Positions 8,872 through 16,708 are shown, numbered from the stretch's first letter. The stretch: 25,482 bases of DNA from Accumulibacter sp. (GCA_003538495.1 DPSD01000598.1:1-25482); one strand, 5' to 3'. Numbers and translations: made by a program. Notes: generated by a model from the sequence alone, not told the origin.

Positions 8872-9366
8872 TCAGCTGCTCGGGCGTCCCTGACGCTTCT
8901 GTTCCCAGCGACTGATCATCCGTTCGCGTTGGGTGTCGAACTCCTTGCGCTGCTCCGGAGTGAGGATCTGCATCGTCTGGTAGTGCTGACGGGCACGCAG
9001 CTGCCCCATTTCGGCCATCGCCAGGGCGCCCTGCTCGGTCAGTGCCTTGACCTTGGTGTCGTCGTACGTCTCGCCCTTCAGCAGCTCGTGAAGCTGCACA
9101 CGGGTGTCGCGCATGACCTTCAGTTTTTCAGCCATCAGCACCGCGTCCTGCTTGCGCAGCTCGGCGATTTTCGCTTCCTGGGAGGTGCTGAGATTGAGAT
9201 TCCTGAACATCCGCGGCAGACCATCCGGCTCGCCGCGCATTCCCTGCGACCCCCTGCAGCCGTCCATCCCGCCGATCATCGGGTCGGCGTGGACTGTCAT
9301 CGGAACTGCCAGGGCGATGCTGCTGGCGGCGAGGAACATGGCGAGGGTGCGATTGAGCGTTTTCAT
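8872..9366 (-). CDS. Spy/CpxP-like periplasmic chaperone (LTxxQ family)
   Basis: Small secreted protein of 164 residues. A signal peptide is clear: MKTLNR, a hydrophobic core, then a likely cut after TVHA (residue 27). The mature part is charged and helical, with two LTxxQ-type segments (NLSTSQEAKIAEL at 59-71 and LTPEQRKEFD at 135-144), the signature of Spy/CpxP chaperones. Family members bind misfolded periplasmic proteins, and CpxP also damps the CpxA kinase. The start is ATG at 9366, with AGGAG 6 bases upstream; a TTG one codon earlier is not needed. It is transcribed divergently from cpxRA, and three CpxR-type sites lie between them, so Cpx control is very likely. Sequence alone does not separate Spy from CpxP, although the position next to cpxRA is that of cpxP. 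Confidence 0.85.
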   Translation of the reverse strand: MKTLNRTLAMFLAASSIALAVPMTVHADPMIGGMDGCRGSQGMRGEPDGLPRMFRNLNLSTSQEAKIAELRKQDAVLMAEKLKVMRDTRVQLHELLKGETYDDTKVKALTEQGALAMAEMGQLRARQHYQTMQILTPEQRKEFDTQRERMISRWEQKRQGRPSS

Positions 9367-9446
9367 CAATGACTCCTGTGTGGTTGGGTTGATCCAGCGC
9401 GACCCTGGGTGCCGCTACTGTTGGGTGTACTGTCGGGGAGCTGACC

Positions 9447-9461
9447 GTAAAGCGCGGTAAA
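9447..9461 (+). promoter_or_regulatory. CpxR box 1 (GTAAA-N5-GTAAA)
   Basis: GTAAA at 9447-9451 and 9457-9461, separated by GCGCG. This is an exact match to the established CpxR consensus. It is the pair nearest the chaperone gene, ending about 80 bases upstream of its ATG. On the minus strand its first half (TTTACG) is 16 bases from TACACC, a possible weak -35/-10 pair for the chaperone. Confidence 0.8.
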
Positions 9462-9467
9462 CCCGCT

Positions 9468-9482
9468 GTAAAGCCGTGTAAA
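9468..9482 (+). promoter_or_regulatory. CpxR box 2 (GTAAA-N5-GTAAA)
   Basis: GTAAA at 9468-9472 and 9478-9482, separated by GCCGT. It lies 6 bases from box 1, so the four half-sites have start-to-start steps of 10, 11 and 10 bases. That places them on one face of the helix. Confidence 0.8.
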
Positions 9483-9531
9483 AGGACGATGCCGGCGATC
9501 GCGGCGAGACCTCGCCGAGCGACCACGGCGC

Positions 9532-9546
9532 GTAAAGGCCGGTAAA
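9532..9546 (+). promoter_or_regulatory. CpxR box 3 (GTAAA-N5-GTAAA)
   Basis: GTAAA at 9532-9536 and 9542-9546, separated by GGCCG. It lies about 65 bases before the cpxR start. A TATCAT at 9574-9579 could serve as -10 with a poor -35, as expected of an activator-dependent promoter. This suggests positive autoregulation of cpxRA. Confidence 0.78.
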
Positions 9547-9611
9547 GACACGTGCGCGCGCGTGTGACGCGCTTATCATCGGCGCTGTAAGGAATTGAAA
9601 AGAGTGGAGAC

Positions 9612-10301
9612 ATGAGCCGAGTCCTGCTGGTCGACGACGACATCGAACTCGCCGCGATGCTTCGCGAGTACCTCGAACAGGAAGGCTTCGAGGCGGTAGC
9701 GGTGCACGATGGCGAAAGCGGCGTTCGCGAAGCGCTCAGCGGCCGCTACGCCATTGCCGTGCTCGACGTGATGATGCCGCGGCTCAACGGCGTCGAGGCG
9801 CTGCGCCAGATCCGCGCCGGCAGCCGCCTGCCGGTGTTGATGCTGACCGCCAGGGGTGACGACATCGATCGCATCATCGGACTGGAACTCGGAGCTGATG
9901 ACTACGTCCCCAAGCCGTGCTCCCCACGGGAACTGGTCGCCCGCTTGCGGGCGATCCTGCGTCGGGTGGCCGGCACTGCCGAGGCGAGCACCGCGGCGGA
10001 GCCACTGGTGGTCGGCCCCCTGAGCATGTGGCCGGAGCGTCGCAGTGCGTCCTGGCGGCAGCAGCCACTGGACCTGACCAGTACCGAATTCAGTATTCTC
10101 GAAGTCCTGGCACGCCAGGCCGGCCGGGTGGTGAGCAAGAGCGAGATCTCGGAACTGGCGCTGGGACGCCCCCTGGCGCGCTTTGATCGGAGCATCGATG
10201 TGCACGTGAGCAGCATCCGCCAGAAGCTTGGCGCGCGGCCGGACGGCAGCTCGTGGATCCAGACGATTCGCGGCCAGGGCTATCAGTTGGTCAAGGCCTG
10301 A
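9612..10301 (+). CDS. cpxR: CpxR-like envelope stress response regulator
   Basis: OmpR-family response regulator of 229 residues. The receiver domain has the acidic pair D8-D9, phospho-acceptor D52 (AVLDVMMPRLNG), the LTARG switch strand and K106 in YVPKP. A winged-helix DNA-binding domain covers about 130-229 (LDLTSTEFSILEVL, then FDRSIDVHVSSIRQKL and TIRGQGYQLV). The segments LELGADDY, ELVARLRAILRR and LTSTEF closely resemble E. coli CpxR, and the GTAAA-N5-GTAAA sites upstream are the known CpxR operator. The ATG at 9612 has a GGAG close upstream (only 2 bases away, with further purines before it). The kinase gene starts 2 bases after its stop. Confidence 0.9.
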   Translation: MSRVLLVDDDIELAAMLREYLEQEGFEAVAVHDGESGVREALSGRYAIAVLDVMMPRLNGVEALRQIRAGSRLPVLMLTARGDDIDRIIGLELGADDYVPKPCSPRELVARLRAILRRVAGTAEASTAAEPLVVGPLSMWPERRSASWRQQPLDLTSTEFSILEVLARQAGRVVSKSEISELALGRPLARFDRSIDVHVSSIRQKLGARPDGSSWIQTIRGQGYQLVKA

Positions 10302-10303
10302 GT

Positions 10304-11650
10304 ATGGGGCGGCTGTTCTGGAAGTTCTTCTTTGCTTTCTGGCTGTCGCTGCTGCTGGCGGGTTCGGGTGTGGGCACCGTCGTCTGGCTGCATCGCCAGG
10401 CGGAGGCCGAAACCGAGACCGGACCCGCGCTCTCCGGTGGGCCGCGGGCGACGGTGATGCTCGATGCCGCGGAGGTCTTCCTGCGCCGAGGTGGTTCGCA
10501 GATGATGCGCGAGGTTCTCCGGGAATGGGCGGACGCCCCGGGCGCTGCGCAGCTATTCGTCCTCGACGACGCGGGACGCGATCTGTTCGACCGTCCGCTA
10601 CCTGGCGACCTGCGCGCGGCATGGTCTGCGGGCGACTTCCGCCGGGGACCGCAGTCCGCTGCGCGCCGCGTGGTGGCCAGTGACGGACAGGCATACACGC
10701 TCGTCGCGCGCTTCGACCGCCTGCCGGGGCGCGGTCGACCGCCGCGCCGCGAGCGCCCTTCGCCGGCGCAGCCGATCCTCGCCGGCCTGCTCGCCAGCCT
10801 CGCCTTCAGCGCCGCGATGGCCTGGTACATGGCCAAGCCGATCCGCAGCCTGCGCGGCGCTTTGCGTGCCGTCTCCGACGGCCGGCTGGAGACTCGGGTG
10901 CAGCCGTCAATGGGCAGGCGTCGTGACGAACTCGCCGATCTCGGGCGCGACTTCGACCGCATGGCACAGCGCCTGCAGGCGCAGGTCCATAGCCAGCAGC
11001 GCCTGTTGCACGATGTTTCTCACGAGTTGCGATCGCCGTTGGCGCGGCTGCACGCGGCCATTGGGCTGGCACGGCAGAACCCCGCCAAGCTCGATATGAC
11101 TCTTGAGCGAATCGAACGCGAGTCGGTTCGCCTGGACGAACTGGTCGGCGAGCTGCTGACCTTGTCGCGGCTCGAGGCCGGCACCCCGGGCGGCCCACCG
11201 GAGACCATCGATCTAATCGAAATGGTCGCCAGCATCGCCGACGACGCCGGTTTCGAGGCCTCCGCGAGCGGCCGCGCGGTGCACTTCACCGGCGACGGCG
11301 AAGTTAGCGCGGCGGTGCAGGGCGAACTGCTCTATCGCGCCGTTGAAAATGTCGTTCGCAACGCGGCGAAATACACCGCTGTCGGTACCGCGGTCGAGGT
11401 TCGGGCCCGCCGTCTGTTATCGCCGGAAGGGTTCGAGGTGGTCGTCTCGGACCGCGGCCCCGGCGTTGCGGAGGCCGACCTCGAAGCCATTTTCGAGCCT
11501 TTCTACCGGGCCGACAACAACCGCGGAACGAGCGGATACGGGCTCGGCCTGGCCATCGCCCGCCGCGCCGTTAGCGCGCACGGCGGTCAGCTGCGGGCAC
11601 GCAATCGCCCCGGCGGCGGCCTCGAGGTGACGCTCAGCTTGCCGCTCTAG
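10304..11650 (+). CDS. cpxA: CpxA-like envelope stress sensor kinase
   Basis: Inner-membrane histidine kinase of 448 residues, cognate to CpxR. In order: TM1 (about 8-28, FFFAFWLSLLLAGSGVGTVV), a periplasmic sensor loop (about 32-155), TM2 (about 157-177), a HAMP linker (AKPIRSLRGALRAVSDGRLE), an H-box with phospho-acceptor H240 (HDVSHELRSPLARL), an N-box (VENVVRNAAKYT), a G1 box (DRGPGV) and a G2 box (GYGLGLAIARRA). The H-box, N-box and AFWL start resemble E. coli CpxA. The ATG at 10304 is preferred, since the hydrophobic helix follows at once; the frame is open upstream but overlaps cpxR. The periplasmic loop is rich in Arg and Pro near TM2 and may differ from the enterobacterial sensor domain. 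Confidence 0.88.
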   Translation: MGRLFWKFFFAFWLSLLLAGSGVGTVVWLHRQAEAETETGPALSGGPRATVMLDAAEVFLRRGGSQMMREVLREWADAPGAAQLFVLDDAGRDLFDRPLPGDLRAAWSAGDFRRGPQSAARRVVASDGQAYTLVARFDRLPGRGRPPRRERPSPAQPILAGLLASLAFSAAMAWYMAKPIRSLRGALRAVSDGRLETRVQPSMGRRRDELADLGRDFDRMAQRLQAQVHSQQRLLHDVSHELRSPLARLHAAIGLARQNPAKLDMTLERIERESVRLDELVGELLTLSRLEAGTPGGPPETIDLIEMVASIADDAGFEASASGRAVHFTGDGEVSAAVQGELLYRAVENVVRNAAKYTAVGTAVEVRARRLLSPEGFEVVVSDRGPGVAEADLEAIFEPFYRADNNRGTSGYGLGLAIARRAVSAHGGQLRARNRPGGGLEVTLSLPL

Positions 11651-11715
11651 GGCCGCTGTCCGGCGATTCTTCCCTCGTCCGCCTGGCGGGCTGATCGTCG
11701 GCATCGCTGCGCGAG

Positions 11716-11741
11716 CCCGGCATCACCTCCCGGCATCACCG
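11716..11741. repeat. Two tandem copies of a 13-base unit
   Basis: CCCGGCATCACCT at 11716-11728 is followed directly by CCCGGCATCACCG, and then by a GC-rich CCCGGGGGCGGCGCCGGCGCC stretch. It sits between two convergent genes (cpxA and the HD-CBS-HEPN gene). Two copies are too few to call functional. The GC-rich palindromic tail may help termination, but no T run follows. Confidence 0.4.
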
Positions 11742-11762
11742 CCCGGGGGCGGCGCCGGCGCC

Positions 11763-13112
11763 CTACTGCGGCAAGCCGAGTTCAGCCATCCGTTGGGTGA
11801 TGCGGATGATCTGAACCCAGTCATGCGAGACAATATCCTGCGAATGGGCGAGGTTGTTGCGCAGCGACTCCAGGTCCTCGATCACCTGTTTGGCCACTCG
11901 TTTCGAGCTCAGGCCGAGGGCTTCCCTGGCCGGCTGGTGCTCGAGCATGATCTGGGCTTTGTCGGTCAGCTGCAGCCAATCGATCAAGTCACTGTGCTGA
12001 TTGCGACGTCCGCGCTCCCGCTGCAGTTCCCGCGCCTTTTCCAGACGGGTGGCCGGGAGGACGTCTTGCCACTTTCCCTCCGGAAAGACCTGCTGGGTCA
12101 GCGGGCAAAGCGCCATCTCGTAAAGCGTGATGGCATCGAACAACCACATGCGCACGACCGGATGGTTCACCGCGTCACGCTCGATCACTCCGACGACCGA
12201 ATCGAACACCGACACGAAGCAGTGATCGTGACGGGTCAGGATGCCGACCACATCCATCAGTGGTGCGTCGAGGCCCAGCACCTGGTCCGCCGAGATAGGC
12301 TGCAGATGTCGCCCGCTGGGCGTTGCGTCGCCATACTCTATCTCAGACAGGCGCACATACGCCTGGACGACTCCGTCGACACGGATCCCGGAAATCCGCA
12401 GCTTTCTTGATTTCATGATTCGCGCTGAAGTACATTCGGGCGCGTCGGCGTCGAACGACAGCAGTGGCTCGGCGATATCGCTGGCGGCGAACACCTCGCG
12501 AAATCTGCGCAGCATCGTTGAACTGGCAATCTGGGGGAAGAACGATGCCAAGCCAGCAGGTGGCGAACCCGTGTGGTCTACCGGGGCCGTCAGCAATTTT
12601 TCCTGGCAATCGCCGTGCAGCGCGCGCGCCTTCCTCAGCAGCGTTGCATGGCCTTCGCCGAGCACCGCCAGCAAGGCCTCCATCTCACCCAGGAAGACCC
12701 GAGCGAAGCGTGCGTCGTGGTCGGTGATGTCCTGGCAATTATCGATCAGGTCGGCCAACTTGACGGTCTTGGCGCGAGCTGATGCGTGCGCGGTGTGGCG
12801 ACGATCAATCTCCTTGCGGATGGCGCGGTTGCCGTCGCTTGGCCGGCTGACATCGGTCAGATCCTGGACCAGCGCAGCCATCGCCGGGCCAAACTCGCGC
12901 TCCACGTCGCCGAGAGTCGCCGGCGTATCCTCGACCACATCGTGAAGCCACGCGGCGGCAATCATTTCCGGATCGTCGGTGACCGACGCCACCAAGCGCG
13001 CCACGGCCTCAAGGTGTACCTGGTACGGTTGATCGCTGTACTTGCGGCGATGGCCAATCCGCTGATGGGCTGAGGTTGCGAAGTCCTGCGCGCGCTGGAT
13101 CAGGTCGGACAT
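11763..13112 (-). CDS. HD (p)ppGpp-hydrolase-like domain fused to CBS-like and HEPN-like domains
   Basis: Soluble multidomain protein of 449 residues. Residues 1-175 form a MESH1/SpoT-type HD domain: RRKYSDQPYQVH with metal ligand H33, WLHDVVEDT with H57, D58 and the catalytic pair E61/D62, and KLADLIDN with D121. All expected active-site residues of a (p)ppGpp pyrophosphohydrolase are present, and there is no synthetase domain. Residues about 225-325 look like a CBS module (FVSVFDSVVGVIERDAVNHP). The C-terminus contains LESLRNNLAHSQDIV with R418 and H423, an Rx4H motif with a polar residue after the Arg, as in HEPN ribonucleases. The start is ATG 13112 because AAGGTG lies 6 bases before it; a GTG three codons upstream is possible. 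The gene stands alone about 240 bases after the HDOD gene. The HD call is firm, CBS moderate, HEPN suggestive. Confidence 0.8.
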   Translation of the reverse strand: MSDLIQRAQDFATSAHQRIGHRRKYSDQPYQVHLEAVARLVASVTDDPEMIAAAWLHDVVEDTPATLGDVEREFGPAMAALVQDLTDVSRPSDGNRAIRKEIDRRHTAHASARAKTVKLADLIDNCQDITDHDARFARVFLGEMEALLAVLGEGHATLLRKARALHGDCQEKLLTAPVDHTGSPPAGLASFFPQIASSTMLRRFREVFAASDIAEPLLSFDADAPECTSARIMKSRKLRISGIRVDGVVQAYVRLSEIEYGDATPSGRHLQPISADQVLGLDAPLMDVVGILTRHDHCFVSVFDSVVGVIERDAVNHPVVRMWLFDAITLYEMALCPLTQQVFPEGKWQDVLPATRLEKARELQRERGRRNQHSDLIDWLQLTDKAQIMLEHQPAREALGLSSKRVAKQVIEDLESLRNNLAHSQDIVSHDWVQIIRITQRMAELGLPQ

Positions 13113-13349
13113 GTGGGGCACCTTGACGGGTAGCCGAAACGGTACCCGGGAATGGCCTCGCGATCAAGAACTGGCCGCGATCGGCCGCTCGGTGCTGGTG
13201 GCTGCTGGCCATCTTGCGGTATCAAGTGCAGCTGCGCGTTGAACCGAACCTGCCGGAAGGAGGCGACCAGACGGCCAGTCCAGTTTCGGCTGAGGCCGTT
13301 TCGGAAACCACCGCGTGGAAGCCGCAAGGCCTCTCAGCATGACCCATAG

Positions 13350-14225
13350 CTAGGCGTTGCTCTTGATCACTGCCGCGCCGTCGCAGTAGAGGTTCGCGAG
13401 AGCAGCGTCGTCTAGGCCTAGAAGGCGCCGGCAGGACGGGCCCAGTTTCTTCCATTCCTCAGTGTGGCTGGCGCCGGTGACTTCCTGGAGGATGTGCTCG
13501 GCGGTCTGGCTGACGGCTACCAGGTAGCGGCTGGCGGCCGGCAGGCCAGACTCGAAATGATCGATGGCGTCGCGGTCGTGATGGTTTCGGATGGCCAGGG
13601 AGATTTCCTCCGGCAGCCACCAGTTCCGGGCCATCAGACAGCCGACAAGACTGTGATTGGTCGGCAGCGCCTCGCCTTCGACGTCGGTGAAGGCGCGTTC
13701 GGCTTCCCGGTTGGCTCGCCCCAGCGTTTGCATGTAGGCGGGAAAGCGGCGCAGCAGAATGACGATGCCGCAATCCCTGAACAGGCCGTAGGTATAGGCA
13801 TCGTCGGCACGCAGCGCCGGCTTTCTGACGGTTTGTGCCAGCCAGCCGGAGAGAGCCGCGATCTGCGCTGACGCCTGCCAGAAGCGCTCGTAGTGTGCAG
13901 AGCCAGGGAACGCCTGGCGCAGGCTGATGGCGGCGATGGCCCGGCTGGTGGCGTCTAGGCCGAGCATCAGCAGGGCTTCGCGCACCGAACGGCAGCGGCT
14001 GTGACAACCGAAATAGGGCGAATTGGCGGTCTTGATCAGGCCGGCGGCGAGGCTGACATCGGCACTGATCTGCTGCCTGACATACTGGAGGTCGGGTTGT
14101 TCCCGACGCATTTCATGGCAGATGCGATCGATGATCGTCGGCCGCGGCGGGATGTCGATATCGCGGATCGTTCGTTCGAGCAACTCGTCAAGCGGGCGCT
14201 GCCGCACTGGAGGGTTATCGCTCAT
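13350..14225 (-). CDS. HDOD-domain signalling protein
   Basis: Protein of 291 residues with an HDOD domain over about 15-225. Typical segments are PPRPTIIDRICHEM, ISADVSLAAGLIKTANSPYFG, SVREALLMLGLDATSRAI, and NHSLVGCLMARNWWLPEEISLAIRNHHD. The catalytic HD doublet of true phosphohydrolases is absent: the corresponding site reads YGLFRDCGIVIL. A regulatory rather than enzymatic role is therefore likely, as for other HDOD proteins. The ATG at 14225 overlaps the TGA of the GGDEF/EAL gene as ATGA, so the two are translationally coupled. The frame is open further upstream, but that stretch runs over the neighbour and has Arg/Ala-rich shadow composition. The C-terminus (TEEWKKLGPSCRRLLGLDD) matches no domain I know. 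Confidence 0.85.
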   Translation of the reverse strand: MSDNPPVRQRPLDELLERTIRDIDIPPRPTIIDRICHEMRREQPDLQYVRQQISADVSLAAGLIKTANSPYFGCHSRCRSVREALLMLGLDATSRAIAAISLRQAFPGSAHYERFWQASAQIAALSGWLAQTVRKPALRADDAYTYGLFRDCGIVILLRRFPAYMQTLGRANREAERAFTDVEGEALPTNHSLVGCLMARNWWLPEEISLAIRNHHDRDAIDHFESGLPAASRYLVAVSQTAEHILQEVTGASHTEEWKKLGPSCRRLLGLDDAALANLYCDGAAVIKSNA

Positions 14226-15631
14226 GCTCTCGCTCGCAGCCAGTCCAGCATCGTTTCTTCGGTCATCGGGCGGGCATGAAAATAGCCCTGGACCGCGTCG
14301 ACAGAAGCTTGCTCGACGGCGGCCTGTTGGGCGGCGGTCTCGACGCCCTCGGCGACCACCGTCATCCCCAGCTCGCGCCCGAGCAGGGCCATGGCCTTGA
14401 CTACGGCATAGGCGCGCCGGTCGTCGGGCAGCACACGAATGAATGAGCGGTCGAGCTTGATCTTGTTGGCCGGCAGATCCATGAGGTTGGCCAGGCACGA
14501 GTAGCCGTGGCCGAAATCGTCAATGGCGATCCCGACACCCGCCACCCGGACGCTGCGCAGATTGGCCTGCACGGTTTCGGAAAGGTCGAGGAACAAGGAC
14601 TCCGTAAACTCCAGCTCGATGAGTGCCGGTGCCAGGTTGGCGCAAATCAGCGCGGCCTGCAGCGCCGGTGAGAAACTCGCCGAGGTGAGCTGGGCCCGCG
14701 AGACGTTGATGGCCACCTTGGTCGGTACGCCTTCGTCGCGCAGCCTCGCGGCGTACAAGGCGCCCTGCAGCAGGCTCCATTCGCCCAGCCGGACGATGAG
14801 CCCTGTTTTTTCGGCAACCGGAATGAACTTGCCGGGCAACAGGCGCTGCTCCGGCAGATCACAGCGGATCAGCGCCTCGATGGCCTCGACGCGGCCATCG
14901 AAACCGACCAGCGGCTGATACTCGAGCGCCAGGCAGCCGCTTTCCAGGGCTCGGTGCAAGTCGGCCTCGATGGCCAGCTCATCGCGTGCGAGTTGCACGC
15001 CATGTCGACCGGCGACCGGGTCGTCGCCGGAAGCCACCAAGCACTTGCCACCGCGGCGCTTCGCCTCCACCATCGCCCGGTCGGCGCGTTCAAGCAGGCT
15101 CAGGGCGTCCTCGCCGGATTGGTGAACGGCGAGGCCCAAACTCGCCGACGGATGCATCAACAGCTCGTCGATTGCGAGCGGGCGCTCGATCTCGGCGAGT
15201 ACCCGCTGCCCGATTCCGGACGCCTCCTGCAGGTTCACCGCAGGAATCAGCGCAACGAACTCGTCACTACCCATGCGCAGCAGGGTGCAATCGTTGCTCA
15301 AGCTCAGTCGCAGCCGCTCCGCCAGACGCGCAATGACGCGGTCGCCGGCGGCATGGCCGAAGGACTCGTTGATCTGCCGGAAACGGTCGATGTCCAGCCA
15401 CAGCACCGCCAGCAAACCGCCGGTCGAGTCTGCCTCGGCAACGGCCCGGGTGGCGGCGCGCAGGCCACCGCTACGGTTCAGGAAACCGCTGATCAGGTCG
15501 AGGTCGGGGCGAGAGTCGTGCACGGGATTGGCTGCGTGTTTCCGGTCTGGTCGATTGACAGGCCTCAGACTAAGCGCCGCGACATGCACATCCTTGACCG
15601 GGCGCGCCTTTCGCTTCACCATTTGCGCCAA
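14222..15631 (-). CDS. GGDEF/EAL protein, probable c-di-GMP phosphodiesterase
   Basis: Soluble protein of 469 residues without membrane segments. The diguanylate cyclase domain (about 40-205) has GSDEF at 121-125 instead of GGDEF and no RxxD inhibitory site, so cyclase activity is doubtful. The EAL domain (about 215-465) is intact: EALIR (E252), N309 in NVS, E341, D371/D372 in DDFGHGYS, K392, E428 in VAEGVET and Q448 in VQGYF. It should therefore hydrolyse c-di-GMP to pGpG, perhaps with GTP-binding control by the degenerate GGDEF. The start is uncertain. TTG at 15631 has GAGG 5 bases upstream, while the ATG at 15622 lacks a site at good distance. The gene is coupled by an ATGA overlap to the HDOD gene and diverges from the AraC-type regulator. 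Confidence 0.88.
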   Translation of the reverse strand: MAQMVKRKARPVKDVHVAALSLRPVNRPDRKHAANPVHDSRPDLDLISGFLNRSGGLRAATRAVAEADSTGGLLAVLWLDIDRFRQINESFGHAAGDRVIARLAERLRLSLSNDCTLLRMGSDEFVALIPAVNLQEASGIGQRVLAEIERPLAIDELLMHPSASLGLAVHQSGEDALSLLERADRAMVEAKRRGGKCLVASGDDPVAGRHGVQLARDELAIEADLHRALESGCLALEYQPLVGFDGRVEAIEALIRCDLPEQRLLPGKFIPVAEKTGLIVRLGEWSLLQGALYAARLRDEGVPTKVAINVSRAQLTSASFSPALQAALICANLAPALIELEFTESLFLDLSETVQANLRSVRVAGVGIAIDDFGHGYSCLANLMDLPANKIKLDRSFIRVLPDDRRAYAVVKAMALLGRELGMTVVAEGVETAAQQAAVEQASVDAVQGYFHARPMTEETMLDWLRARA

Positions 15632-15663
15632 TCAAGCCTCAACTTCGTTGCTGACCCCCGTCG

Positions 15664-16671
15664 ATGACCACTCAGAGTTCGCTCGCCAGCGCCTGGCTCA
15701 TTCTTTTTCGCCTGCTCGAAGCACATGGCGCCAAACCGCAAAGCTGGCTGCGCGAACTCGGCGCAGACCCGGCACTTGCCCGCCAGCCCGGCGCGCGCTT
15801 GCCCAGCTGGCTGGTGGACGTCATCGTTACCCGGGCCGCCGCCTTGATCGAGGATCCCGCTTTTGGCCTCGGCGCGGCCGGGTGCTGGCATCCATCCAGC
15901 CTGGGCGTGCTGGGCTACGCCTGGTTATCGAGCAGCACGCTGCACCAGGGCCTGAAGCGGATTGAGCGCTACGCCCGCTTGCTCGGTGACCGCTGGAGCT
16001 GCCGTTGCGTTGACGAGGCAGACGGGCTTCGTTTTGTCTGTGATCACGGACGCAGCGACATGATCGTCGGACCCGTCATGGCCGACTACACGCTGTCGTT
16101 GACTCTCGCCATGTGCCGCAGCAATTTCGAGCGCACGCTCAACCCGGCCAGGGTCTTCCTGCGTCGACCGATGCCAGCCGACCCGCGTCCCTACCACGAT
16201 TCCTTCGCTTGTGAGGTGCACTTCGGGGCGCTGGAGGATGCTTTGGTGCTCAGCAGCAGCGATGTCGAAGCGCTCTTGCCGACCGCCAACCGTGAACTGG
16301 CAGCAACCTTCGACGCGATTCTTGCCGAACAACTGGCTGTGCGCAGCAAAGATGATCTCGTTTCACGCTGCCAGGTTTTTCTGCTCAAGCAACTGACCTC
16401 CGGTGAGCCCAGCGTTGGCGACCTGGGCAAGGCCCTCGGCATGAGCCGGCGCACCCTGCAGCGCAAGCTGAACGAAATGGGCACCAGCTACCAGCAGCTT
16501 CTTGTCGAGACGCGCTATGCCCTGGCCAAGCGCTACCTCCACGACTCGGCCAAGAGCGTGACCGAAATCACCTTCCTGCTCGGTTTCTCCGAACAGGCTG
16601 CTTTCACTCGCGCGTTCAAGCGCTGGAGCGGTGCGGCGCCGAGGGATTACCGCCAGCGGGTCGACGCTTGA
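15664..16671 (+). CDS. AraC-family transcriptional regulator
   Basis: DNA-binding regulator of 335 residues. The N-terminal half (about 15-205) resembles the arabinose-binding-like domain found in OruR/ArgR-type AraC proteins (LASAWLILFRLLEAHG, then the segment around LGVLGYAWLSSSTLHQGLKR). The C-terminal 100 residues carry two helix-turn-helix motifs, SVGDLGKALGMSRRTLQRKL and SVTEITFLLGFSEQAAFTRAF, ending in the family signature FKRWSGAAPRDYR. The ATG at 15664 has no clear ribosome site. It lies only about 32 bases from the start of the divergent GGDEF/EAL gene, so the two promoters must overlap coding sequence, and this regulator may control that gene. The effector is unknown. Confidence 0.88.
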   Translation: MTTQSSLASAWLILFRLLEAHGAKPQSWLRELGADPALARQPGARLPSWLVDVIVTRAAALIEDPAFGLGAAGCWHPSSLGVLGYAWLSSSTLHQGLKRIERYARLLGDRWSCRCVDEADGLRFVCDHGRSDMIVGPVMADYTLSLTLAMCRSNFERTLNPARVFLRRPMPADPRPYHDSFACEVHFGALEDALVLSSSDVEALLPTANRELAATFDAILAEQLAVRSKDDLVSRCQVFLLKQLTSGEPSVGDLGKALGMSRRTLQRKLNEMGTSYQQLLVETRYALAKRYLHDSAKSVTEITFLLGFSEQAAFTRAFKRWSGAAPRDYRQRVDA

Positions 16672-16708
16672 CGACGGTTCCAGCAGGCCTGGCCGCTGCC
16701 TGGCGCGC

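Noticed and set aside
10253..10303. Upstream in-frame start for CpxA inside cpxR
   Set aside because: It would place 17 polar residues before the first membrane helix, whereas the ATG at 10304 begins right before it, as in other CpxA proteins.
11763..13349. Classical two-gene MNT-HEPN type toxin-antitoxin module
   Set aside because: No nucleotidyltransferase gene, or any small gene, is adjacent. The 237 bases upstream of the HD-CBS-HEPN gene hold no credible coding sequence.
14226..14498. N-terminal extension of the HDOD gene
   Set aside because: The frame is open upstream, but the residues are Arg/Ala/Gly-rich shadow of the GGDEF/EAL gene. The ATGA overlap at 14222-14225 gives a natural start.
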